Of a stretch of DNA of 64,000 nt, positions 34,883-44,192 are shown piece after piece. The notes beneath the pieces are model-generated. The model had not been told where the DNA came from, made no database searches, and saw nothing but the letters and a program-made list of their open reading frames with translations. The translations under genes were made by a program, and so were the position numbers. This DNA comes from Flammulina velutipes. Taxonomy: Eukaryota > Basidiomycota > Agaricomycetes > Agaricales > Physalacriaceae. Positions within the stretch are counted from its first letter, which is position 1. Every line of letters begins with the position of its first letter. Location of the stretch: assembly GCA_011800155.1 (NCBI GenBank), contig CM022375.1, forward strand, positions 1 through 64,000, given 5' to 3'.

Positions 34883-37422
34883 TTAATAATAGTCTAAAAA
34901 TCCTAATGGTATACCTTGCGCTAATTTCGAGTCTGCTGAGATCCGTCTCCGTTTTACTGCAGGTGGCTGCGCCACCACCGTATTCGTACAATGTCGCAGT
35001 ACGGCAACAGCATTCGGGCTAGCATCATCTGAAGATGGAACAACAGTCGCAGAGTCATCATCGGCATCAGACGAAGCAACAACAGTATCATCCGAGTTGA
35101 TGTTCTCATCGTTGACAATGTCACGCTGACGCTTTCCCAACGCAGACTTGCTCTTTTTGGGCGGTTTTTCCTTGCGAGCGGCCTTGCGTTGCCCAGGCTT
35201 GATCAGAGTCCGGCGCTCATATTGGCGTTGTAGTCGATTGGCGAGATGGTGGCTAGCCGAAGGGTCTTTGTAGCAGAGTATAATGCTGCGAGGTATCAGC
35301 AACTGATAACATATGAGAATGGCATGAAAGCTATACACACCTTCCCTCAATGATGTGTGCCACACCACAAAAGTCGAGTGGTCCGACAGCCCACAGGTGA
35401 GTATGGTTGACGATATGCGCGAAGGTTTGATGATCACGCTTCGAGCCAGTCACTAATGTCGCTTTGTGGACTCGTGGTCTATGAATTAATTAAATGAGGA
35501 CTAGAACAACGAATAAACAGAAAGATACGACTGACTTGGCAACGTTAGGACTATTGGGCGGACGTGAATTACTTGGGAAAGGCGGCAAGAGACACCACAT
35601 TGATTTGTCGGAGGTGTCATACAGAAGCGTTGAGACCCAGGTGGCTTTCATAGCTGACACATCCAGCATGAGAGGGTCAAAGTACGAGCGAGGCTGAAGA
35701 TACGTAGTGCAGTCTACATCTGTTGAGATGCCTAGTGCGGGCAGAGGTGAGAGTCTTGTTGCCAGAAAATAAGAAATCACTCATACCGCGCTTCAAGAAA
35801 TAGTGGTCGAGTGGACTATCAGTCCAAGCAGAGGTTATAGTCTCATCCTGGACACCCTTCTTGAATCCGAAGATCAAATGGAAGAGGTTCAGAGGTTTCG
35901 CAAGAGATTCTGCAAGATAAGTCGGCTCAAAAACATCGTATAGACCGCTGGCTGGTAAGCGAGCAAACATTGGCCTAGTATTGGCGTCTTCGAGCCAAGT
36001 CTAGAGAGTAGATTGGTAAGAAGACTAGAGTGTATCAAACCAAAATAAGACTGACAAAAAATCCATCGTATTGATCCTTCATGCGGGACGACATGAAAAT
36101 CCGTTGCTTCCCATGGAGATACAACCAGTCCATATAACGCAGACGCTCTTTATTCGAGACAGCAAGAAAGAAGTTTTCCTTCAGGTGAGGAACGATGAAA
36201 CGCCTAATTCGAATATGTATGTTAGCGCGAGAAGAGAGAGGCAGGGAACACGATAGCGCATATCACATAGAGGACTTACCACATATTGACGTGAGCATTG
36301 GCAGCATGACTGTAGAACGCTTCTAGTAGTCGGGCAAAACGTGACGGAACGTCGAACAGTTCTGCCTCTGTGATCCAAAGCGAAAGTCCTGGAAACATGT
36401 TCGAGTCAATAAGATAGCAAAGTCAAATACAGAAACAACTCACCAGCTCGGAAAAAGATCTCTACAATAGTATAGACGCCAATACCTCCCCAGATATAAG
36501 GATTGCTACGTATAGCATGAACAGCTAGACGGTCTCGTTTGGCTATCTTTTTAGGAAGAGTGACATCGATGGCACTGTCACTACAAGAATCCGCATATTT
36601 TTGAGAGTGGAGGGAACATGCTGCCCAGGTAACAGCAGATGTGACAAAACGAGAAAAGTCGGCATAGATGTCGATGTGCTGAGCGGGTAGGTCGGAACGT
36701 GTGGTGGCGTAGATAGGCTACGAAGAGATAATGTTCAATACTCCCTGCACCAGAAGGATAGATGATAACGCACTTTAAACATATTATCATACGTTAGCAA
36801 CGCAATAATCCACTCGCCGAACATCAATGCCATTCCCACCTTGAATCCGCGATCCTACGGATAGCGCGAGAGAATATTAGTTAATACGCAGGAGCATGAG
36901 GAGGTATGGTGTTACCTTGGAGCTAACCTTTGCAATAGAGTTGTTCCACTGCGCGGTGTTGTAAACTTGAAGAGACGTATGGAGAAGAAGTTGAATCTGC
37001 TTTCAAGTTAATATAAAGGGAAGATCGTATCGTTGAACACGCACCTGCAGCCATAGGGGCCCATTCGCCTTAGATACCATCTCTATTATGATATTCCGTG
37101 GATTGAAGTGTATGTCTTTGAGTGTCAGATGCGCTTCAATGATTGGGCCAGCAATGGTCGGAGGGTAGACTGGCGCTTGCGCTGATTTTGGACCACGCCG
37201 TATCTTAGAGTTTGGCTGAAGCGCATAGGGTAAGCCAGCTAGTATGTTGGGATTGGCGGACGCGTCGTTTTCCAGAGCTGACTCCGCATCACGTTCTTTC
37301 TGTGTAGCATCCACATAAATGTCTTGCAGCTTCAGATCCTGATAGTTGGGCTTTGACTTGACAGACTGGAACCAGTTTCTAGCTATCAGTGTAGAGGAGA
37401 CAAGCTCAGCATATTCAGGCAT
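34883..37422 (-). CDS. Large conserved-looking hypothetical of the transposon
   Basis: About 690 residues in roughly nine exons, starting MPEYAELVSSTLIARNWFQS (ATG 37422) and ending GIPLGFLDYY. Segments in order include GLPYALQPNSKIRRGPKSAQ, DRGFKVGMALMFGEWIIALL, AIRSNPYIWGGIGVYTIVEI, SRFARLLEAFYSHAANANMW, LRYMDWLYLHGKQRIFMSSR, ASGLYDVFEPTYLAESLAKP, DVDCTTYLQPRSYFDPLMLD, KSMWCLLPPFPSNSRPP, WAVGPLDFCGVAHIIEG and CYKDPSASHHLANRLQRQYE, then a basic, Lys-rich and acidic tail resembling a nuclear localisation region. I recall similar uncharacterised proteins in mushroom genomes but know no function. Its conservation within a complete element suggests a role in transposition, such as target choice or a structural partner of the transposase. 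Confidence 0.7.
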
Positions 37423-37527
37423 GGCAGCGAGATGAAGGATGATCGAGAACGTCGAGATGGTGGAGATGGTGGAGATCAACGAAGACGCGTTTACGCGACC
37501 GTCACACACAGTCACACGCACATGCAG

Positions 37528-37796
37528 ATGTGACACCAAGCAAATCTGCCGCCAAAATGTGTTCTATGGGTCCCATTGTGACTGGGTAAAGGATTTCATT
37601 TGTAGGACACCTTAAAGGTGATTTTATACGCAAATCCACTCTAAGCCCACTTAGGACCCCGAGCCCGGGGCTGTGTACAAGAAATAGTGTGGCGAAATAA
37701 TTGATGACACGCCGGAAATGGCCGATCTCGGAACTCGGCTGATCAAATCCGAAATCAAAAAAATCAAAATCAACTGCGACCAATCCGCCTACCGTA
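37528..37796 (-). repeat. Right terminal inverted repeat (269 bp)
   Basis: Inverse complement of 29048-29316. Ends ...CCGCCTACCGTA directly before the CCTAGGC duplication. Confidence 0.95.
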
Positions 37797-37803
37797 CCTA
37801 GGC
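37797..37803. repeat. Target-site duplication, right (CCTAGGC)
   Basis: Same 7 bases as 29041-29047. Confidence 0.85.
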
Positions 37804-38224
37804 GCAGGATTTGAGGGCCGTTTAGTTCACAGTTATTGCCAGAAGATGAATGGCCGTGGGCTGGTGGAAACTGTGGTAGTTCAATAACTGAATGATTTAA
37901 TCAATAGACAACTACTTCCGGCGCGCATATATCAAGAGATCGAGGAGGATACGACTGCTGTACTCACACGTGCATATGTGGGTCTCCGTTGTGACTCTGG
38001 AATCTACATATAGTTAGGCATGATATGTACCAATGGCAATCACCCAATCTGTTCTTGTAACCCCGTATCGGGGAAAGTGTGCTCGATGTGCTTTCGCAAG
38101 ACAAGGGAAGGTTGGTTATATCGCTATCGCGGGAGCAAAGAGATGTCGTGTAGTTTCTATGTGTATGATAGTTACATTACAGAGAGAGAGAGACTCAAAA
38201 AGAGTCGTACTTTGTTCATACTTA
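37804..38224. other. no supported gene; Pol III-type T-run
   Basis: Right flank of the transposon. At 38197-38201 the minus strand carries TTTTT, about 24 nt after the tRNA-like gene, fitting a Pol III terminator. Confidence 0.45.
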
Positions 38225-38311
38225 TGACCACCGCAGGGGTCGAACCTGAAATCTCCTGATACTGATACTTGTAAATCATAGTCAGACGCGATGCCATTTC
38301 GCCAGGCGGCC
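38225..38311 (-). tRNA. Intron-containing tRNA-like gene, identity uncertain
   Basis: The minus strand folds as a cloverleaf: acceptor GGCCGCC with GGTGGTC (two G-U pairs), D arm GCGA/TCGC, anticodon stem TCTGA/TCAGG, five-base variable loop, and T arm CAGG-TTCGACC-CCTG with one mismatch at the stem base. A 15-base intron is inferred after position 37. Read this way the anticodon is ATG, which would be unusual (His normally uses GTG). The body (TCTGACTA...TCAGGAGATT) is more like fungal tRNA-Arg with ACG, so this may be a mutated Arg gene or tRNA pseudogene. A T5 terminator follows. Confidence 0.55.
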
Positions 38312-38428
38312 TGGACATTGGGTCCGCCACCGGAGAGTCTGTGCCGACGATGTCCCGGGCCGAATCCACCACGCTCACGTGGCACAACTGCCCATTGCCT
38401 TTTACCGCCATCTTCCAACCATCGACTA

Positions 38429-39435
38429 TGGTAGCAAACACCAGAAAGCGACGAAAGGTCGCCTCCAACGGCGATGACAACAAGGAAAATGCAGTCGTTA
38501 CGCGCAAGGGGCGCACCGGTAAACAACCTTCCAACGAAAAGGATGCAACTTTCGCCGGACTGCCTTTCGATGTCCTCTTGGAGGTACGCCCAATTACGGG
38601 CCTCGTAGACGCGCATTTATCTGACCACTATAATATAGATAGCAGCCTTCTGCCTTCCGCTGGACGTTCTGCATTTGACACTGGTCAACAAAACTCTACG
38701 GGCCACATTCATGAGCAAATCATCCGCCTCTGCCTGGAAGGCAGCTCGATCCAATCTGGAAGGATTTTCACCACCATTTGAAGGAACTTCGGAGCCCGCC
38801 TGGGTGCATCTGGCATTCGTCAAGATCTGTCATGTGCGCCACATTAACATTTCACCTCTCTTTCGTTATCTAACGACACGGCCATTAGTTCTGCTGGAAG
38901 AAGTTGGTTGTGATCCCCGAATTTGTCTTCCAATGTCGCATATGCCCTGCATGCGCCAAGATACAGTACGACTCCATCCTTGTTTTTGAACGGTTGATCA
39001 ACGTCTTTGTTCAGTTTGATCGAGGTTAGCGAAGCCTTGGCTACTCGAGGTAGAGACAAGCACGACATGCTTCGGGAAATCTTCCTCAACGTCGTCCCCA
39101 CCCGTTCTATCAGTACGCAACCATCGTTCCCTCTGTCCGCATTATCTGACATTCCGACAGCTGCTCCAGGCGGTAAGAAGAAACTCCACCATGCTATCAG
39201 GAAGGATTTTCTGGAGGCGGAACAACGCTTCCTCGGCGATTCGATGACAACAGAGCTTCTAGCTGAACATCAGGACAAGATGCTCCGATTTCGAGAGGTA
39301 ACTTTCATTTACTTCTGACATCGTCGACATCCGAGTCTGAGTATCGTCACAGCATATCGAGGTCTGCAACGCCTGGCGAGTCGCATGTGATGACCAGCGT
39401 GAGAAGGAGCTTGAAGAGATGAAGTCTAGACGTCG
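38429..39435 (+). pseudogene. F-box protein gene, N-terminal half
   Basis: Start ATG 38429, basic N terminus MVANTRKRRKVASNGDDNKE, then the F-box FAGLPFDVLLE | IAAFCLPLDVLHLTLVNKTL (intron GTACGC...AATATAG) and the agaricomycete block FMSKSSASAWKAARSNLEGF. After an intron (GTGCGC...CCATTAG) a Cys pattern CHFCWKKL...FQCRICPACAK follows, as is usual in this mushroom F-box family, which recruits substrates to SCF ubiquitin ligases. Later exons read KKKLHHAIRKDFLEAEQRFL and HIEVCNAWRVACDDQREKEL to EMKSRR at 39435. There the family sequence stops and a GH6 fragment begins. The missing continuation (IWDRLAALGYQEDLEAM) is found in matching phase at 55276 on the other strand. Confidence 0.75.
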
Positions 39436-39446
39436 GTTACCTACAG

Positions 39447-40150
39447 GAAACTGACTGTGGCGAGATTTTCGGTGTTGTCATCTACGACTTACCGGGCCGA
39501 GACTGTGCTGCAAAGGCTTCCAACGGTGAACTCAAGGTTGGCGAACTGTCCAGGTACAAATCTGAGTACATCGACCGTAAGTTTGGTTTAATATTTAATA
39601 TTCTTTGAAGCCATTGTCTCATATATTCCAGCCATCGTCGCAATCATAAAGAAGAACCCAGGCATTGCTATCGCGGCTGTCATCGAACCCGATTCACTCC
39701 CCAACTTGGTGACCAACGCTAACCTTACTACCTGCCAGCAGTCCGCTTCGGGATACCGTGAGGGTGTCGCATACGCTCTCAGGCAGTTGAACCTGCCCAA
39801 CGTCGCCATGTACATTGACGCTGGTCACGGTGGTTGGCTCGGATGGAACGACAACCTGAGTAAGTCATATTCCTCTCCATCCCAAACTTTCATTCACGTG
39901 GCCCTCCAGAACCTGGTGCTGAAGAACTCGCCAAGGCTTACAAGGCTGCTGGCTCTCCCCAAGCTGTCCACGGTGTTGCAACTAACGTTGTCTACTCCGG
40001 GAGTAGCGGTCTGCTCTTCTGACCCTTCCATGATATCTCGAAGGCGATCAAAGGCATGAGGACGAGGGTGATTCCCGAGGAGGTAGCTGCTCAATCCTCA
40101 GTATCGCTATCGACACTGGTGGCTTCGACGTTGTCGTAACGATATTCAGT
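39447..40150 (+). pseudogene. GH6 cellobiohydrolase (Cel6A-like) fragment
   Basis: Starts abruptly with ETDCGEIFGVVIYDLPGRDC, then an intron around 39578-39632, IVAIIKKNPGIAIAAVIEPD and NLPNVAMYIDAGHGGWLGWN. A further intron (GTAAGT...CTCCAG) leads to PGAEELAKAYKAAGSPQAVH and GVATNVVYSG, after which a stop ends the frame. Both active-site aspartates of the family (in DLPGRDC and IEPDS) are kept. The signal peptide, cellulose-binding module and N-terminal catalytic part are absent, and the C-terminal part carrying the putative base is reduced to a weak trace (IDTGGFDVVVT). It cannot be functional. Confidence 0.8.
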
Positions 40151-40502
40151 CTACGGTATGTCATTCATTATTCAAAGCAGTCGGAACTTGGTGTTGGCGT
40201 TGGTGCTGGAGAGTCGAGAGACCGCTGAATGACTATTGGCGTTGCATGTATCTATGTTGGTTGGTGGACTTGGAGCAGTATCAGCGGCGAGGGGGATGGG
40301 AATGAGATGAACTCGGATTAGGATCGCGGATCGCGGAATCGAGGATAAAGTGGGGACGCTACAGGACGCTACATGCAGGATGATAGTGCAGATCGGATTC
40401 GTGGGTCAAGCTTCAAGCGTAGGTTGTTTACGCGTGTACGCTAGGGATACGTGCATGCACGTGGACGGAGAGGTCGATGGGTTGTGGAAGGAAGAGTCTC
40501 AG
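40151..40502. other. no supported gene
   Basis: GC-rich low-information DNA before the MITE; nothing recognisable. Confidence 0.4.
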
Positions 40503-40504
40503 TA

Positions 40505-40835
40505 CAGCGGATTCCACAATAATATGCACAGTAGCAACCGTGTAGCGTCTAGGAAATCCGTCCAGGAACGGTGGTTGTCAAGTCCGAAATAGGTATTTCT
40601 ACATGTCATTCACTCTCAGTTTACTTCAATTTCACTGGTGAAACCTTAGGAAAGTTGAGATCCAATAGACTGTGTATACATGAGGTCTTCGAACGTCACA
40701 ACTTTGTAACAACGGTATGTTTTGTACTCAAGAAAGCACCCAAGCCGTCATCTCGGACTTTTTAGTCACCGTTCCTGGACGGGTTTCCTAGACGCTACAC
40801 GGTTGCTACTGTGCATATTATTGTGGAATCCGCTG
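40505..40835 (+). mobile_element. 331-bp TA-flanked MITE, copy 2
   Basis: Same length and nearly the same sequence as 6590-6920, in opposite orientation, flanked by TA at 40503-40504 and 40836-40837. Terminal inverted repeats of about 69 bp. No transposase. Confidence 0.85.
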
Positions 40836-40837
40836 TA

Positions 40838-41823
40838 ATACTAATACGGGGGTCGTACGTCAGATAATCATCGGTCTGTTGCAAGTCCAAATAGTAAGGT
40901 TAGGTTGCGTTTGCGGCATAGTAGATACTTGCCACGACACGTGTTGGGACGCAAGGCCTTTGCATGGAAAACATATATGATTGATTCAATGAAGTCTGAG
41001 CGGCCCGGCAGAGAGGTCCAAAATTCCGGCATTCTTGTAGTGAGATGGAGAAAGGGATTGTAATGATAGGCAAGGATAGGCAGCGCAACGCATGGCTTTA
41101 GGTGTGTGGGCCTGGGCATGCATACAATCATTATCATACGTGAAGAGAGATGGCCCGAACACGAATGGTATACGTGAATTAACCTCGGGCTACGCCGGGG
41201 TATTGCTGTTGTAAGTTGTAATTTGTAACAAGTTTACAGGTTAGCTATCGAACGGTCAAGACAGGGAAATCATATCAGTAGAAGGAAACCATCTCATCGA
41301 CATCGATGGGGAAGAATAGTGTTTTTGGCAGAGCGGTGTTTCTGAATTAACATTAGAGAGAGGGTGCGAAGGTTGCAGTGCAAACTTGAATTGACAGTCG
41401 AGAGTATTATTTGGGCAGGCATGAGGCCTAGGAGACCAGGTTTCTTGTGAAAGTCTGACAAATGTCCTGAACTGGAGAGATTCTCAAGGATTCGATGAAG
41501 GACAGCAACGTTCTGGTGTCTAATATAAAGCGGGGATCATGAAGATCAAGAGGTCGTTGTGACGAAATGATGGAAAATGAAATTGAGCACGCTTCAGACA
41601 CCGAAGACACAATATTGAGGCATTGAATGCAATGTTTCATTCCGACGCGCCTTGTTCGTACCGAAATGAGGGAGAGACAATGCCGTGCGTCAACGCAACA
41701 GAATAAACAAAGAGTAGCGTACAATATCCAACAAAGAGATTGTATTGCCTGTCCGGGAGAGGACTGAAATCGGTGTGCAAACTAACCTAAAAATAAATAT
41801 TATTTCTGAAAAAGACGCCCCCG
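40838..41823. other. no supported gene
   Basis: Minus-strand frames at 40868-41137 and 41428-41724 lack motifs. This could be a long 5' or 3' untranslated region of the plus-strand frames that follow. Confidence 0.35.
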
Positions 41824-43340
41824 ATGAGATCTGTTTGTGATCGGGTCAATCAACCACCATATCGGGCCACGACCATGCGCGGTGATCTTGAGCCAGCGTC
41901 CCTCATTTTCTTTCCTCACCGCCGTCTTAAAGTGCACTTACTCCAGCTAGCCAACGTTCCCCCAACGTTCCTACAACTCGCTATCTGCTTTACTTTCGTC
42001 CTTACTTTCGCCATGTCTTCTTGCGACGCGCCCAAAGGCATTCCCTCCAACCTACTCGCTTTTCCCAGTCTTTCCTCTTCGTTGCACGCGCTGCCTCAAG
42101 CAACGAACCTTCAAAATGTGTCGCTGCACCCGAACATGTATGGCAAACTCGCGAGCGAAGCAAAGGTGCACTTTCTCCATTATCGTACGAGGCGTTCTCT
42201 AAACATACCTTACAGCTTCAAAAGGCTCTGTCGCGAACCGCCGCCAAGGGTTCTCCCCAACCGTCTCCTTATCCTACACGTCCAGTGCGTATACTGCCTC
42301 CACCACATCTCAATGCCGCTGACCTTGTCATTTATTTTGTTATAGACAACACCTTCGTCGCAATGCTGTGATTCTTCTCACCTAATGATGCGCAAACCGG
42401 TACGTCTTTACAGCTCCCCGCCGCCGTGGACCCCCATGGGTTTGGTGAGTCGAACTGTTGTCTGATGCGTGCATTATTGCAGCAAAAATCAAAATGAAAC
42501 GTCGCGTTCTACCCCCTTTCCACTTCCTGTTCATTTTGTTTTCGTTTCGGGACTTTGTAGACAAGGGCTCTGTCCACTAGTCTCCAGCTTCGCGCTGTAT
42601 TCGTACTTAGCTTTCGTCGCTTTCGTCATCACCTGGCATCCAGCATCATCATATAGACTACCATGCATGTTTCCCTCTTCCTTATATCTCCTACGTCTTT
42701 CGTTTCATCTTGGTTTCATTTGGGCTACAATCACTTTCTCTCTGTATAATTGGGTACTTTACACTCTAGACATCTGCAGGGATTTGTGATATTATTCGTC
42801 CGGCGGCTATTCTTTGGGTTCTACTATGTCCGATTGTGACTTGCTACCGCCTCTCGCCTTTCGTAACTCATCTCCCTGACCACTGATGACAGAACTGTAC
42901 GACTTCTTTTACTCCCGCTTGATAAGTACACGGGCGTCCGGCTCTGTTACTCGGGTGTTCGCCACTACCCGCTGAAACATACATACACTTACCCTCCGCC
43001 TGGTTCGCGTTGACCTCTTTCGTCGACGCGGGTCAATTACCACACTGTCCTCGCTCCGCCCCGGTCCACTGAATCCCATGCATCCAGTGATTGCCTTTCC
43101 AAAGAAAGGCACTCATCAAATTTCCATCCCGAAATCCCGAGCTCATGCACGCGTTCCCTTGGACACAGTACACGTTTGGCGGTGAAACCACCGCTCTTCG
43201 CACCGACAAGGCGGCGCGAAGCCCAAGCAGGCTTCCCGCAGATTTGTTGTCATAATCACGTCGCCGTGCTGATATCTTCGGCCCACGTTATGGTTTCCTG
43301 CAGGTGTGATGAACCCTCCTTTCAAATCTTAACAGTCCTG
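41824..43340 (+). other. uninterpreted plus-strand coding candidates
   Basis: Open frames at 41824-42345 and 42021-42371 overlap. The one containing MSSCDAPKGIPSNLLAFPSL from 42014 looks most protein-like, low-complexity Ser/Leu/Pro. It might be the 5' part of a gene that continues near 43650-44192. Exons could not be joined and no family is recognised. Confidence 0.3.
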
Positions 43341-43651
43341 TGCCTATAGGAAGGGTGTTCCTTACAATTGACGGCAATGTGTTTCCAGACTGTATGACAC
43401 GGCTCATACGGGCCGTCAGCGTACCCACCGTGAGAATTGTTCCGGCTGGGGGAGCTGTCCCTGCCTACACGTGGGGGTCTGCCCTTCGTCGTTCTTTCAT
43501 CCAGCCTAATCATCCACGCTATGCGTTCTGGGCAATGCTCTTCTGAGAGACGCTCAACGCGCTCTCAGACACGCTTGCCCAAGCGTGTCTTTCTGGGTGT
43601 CTTTATTCCCCCGCACCCCCTTCATTCAAAGGTGTGTGTTTATAGACATTA

Positions 43652-44192
43652 GTGGGAACACTGATTTATCTCAATCTACAGGCATACTATTGTCCTACTT
43701 CTACGCTTCCTATTCCATACACCACTGCCAGTGCGTCCCCAGGCTCCTCGGGCGCCACCTCTCCACTGGCTACCGCCACCTCTGCTGCTGCTACCGCCGC
43801 CACCGCTGCTGCTTCCACCACAAGTGGGTCATTCCTGATCCTCATCAATAATTATTTAACATCCACTAGGTACATCAAATACCCACAAGGATCCACCACA
43901 TGCCGTCACCCGTGACTCCCCGGTTCAGCGTAGGGGTTATCGGGGTTTGGGACCGCGTCGACGATCTGACATGCAGTCTTACCCCGGAACGTCTCAGGCA
44001 GCAGCAGCGTCCTCTGTCCCCCAGGCCTCACGAGAATCTCCTGTTCCCACCGCTTTAGTAGGGGTCCTCCCTCCCCCCACTTCTCGCACTGTGATCAGCG
44101 TCCTGGAGAACCCCAACGTGCGGAAGGACAGAGACGTCCAGTGGACGAAAACTGTACGCTATTGCGAGACGTACGATCTCACTCTAGATTAG
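43652..44192 (+). CDS. Hypothetical Ser/Thr/Ala-rich protein, possible 3' part of a gene
   Basis: A frame with YTTASASPGSSGATSPLATA and an alanine-threonine run is followed by a second frame from 43947 with GPRRRSDMQSYPGTSQAAAA, PVPTALVGVLPPPTSRTVIS and a terminal YCETYDLTLD ending at 44192. A splice around 43820-43930 would be needed to connect them. Composition suggests a disordered protein. Function unknown. Confidence 0.35.

Larger units (their letters stand above)
29048..37796. mobile_element. 8749-bp DNA transposon with 269-bp TIRs and alpha-kinase cargo
   Basis: Bounded by inverted repeats (29048-29316, 37528-37796) that I find identical base for base, starting TACGGTAGGCGGATTGG, and flanked by the 7-bp duplication CCTAGGC. 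Inside are, from left to right, an alpha-type protein kinase (minus), an integrase-fold DDE transposase (minus), a small ORF (plus) and a large conserved-looking hypothetical gene (minus). Identical TIRs and open reading frames imply recent insertion and possible autonomy. I do not recognise a named superfamily. The transposase resembles integrase-core proteins seen in many agaricomycete genomes rather than hAT, CACTA or mariner types. Confidence 0.9.

Noticed and set aside
37801..37850. Possible continuation of the transposon beyond 37803
   Set aside because: The 7-bp duplication abuts the TIR and the sequence outside has no inverted partner at the left end.
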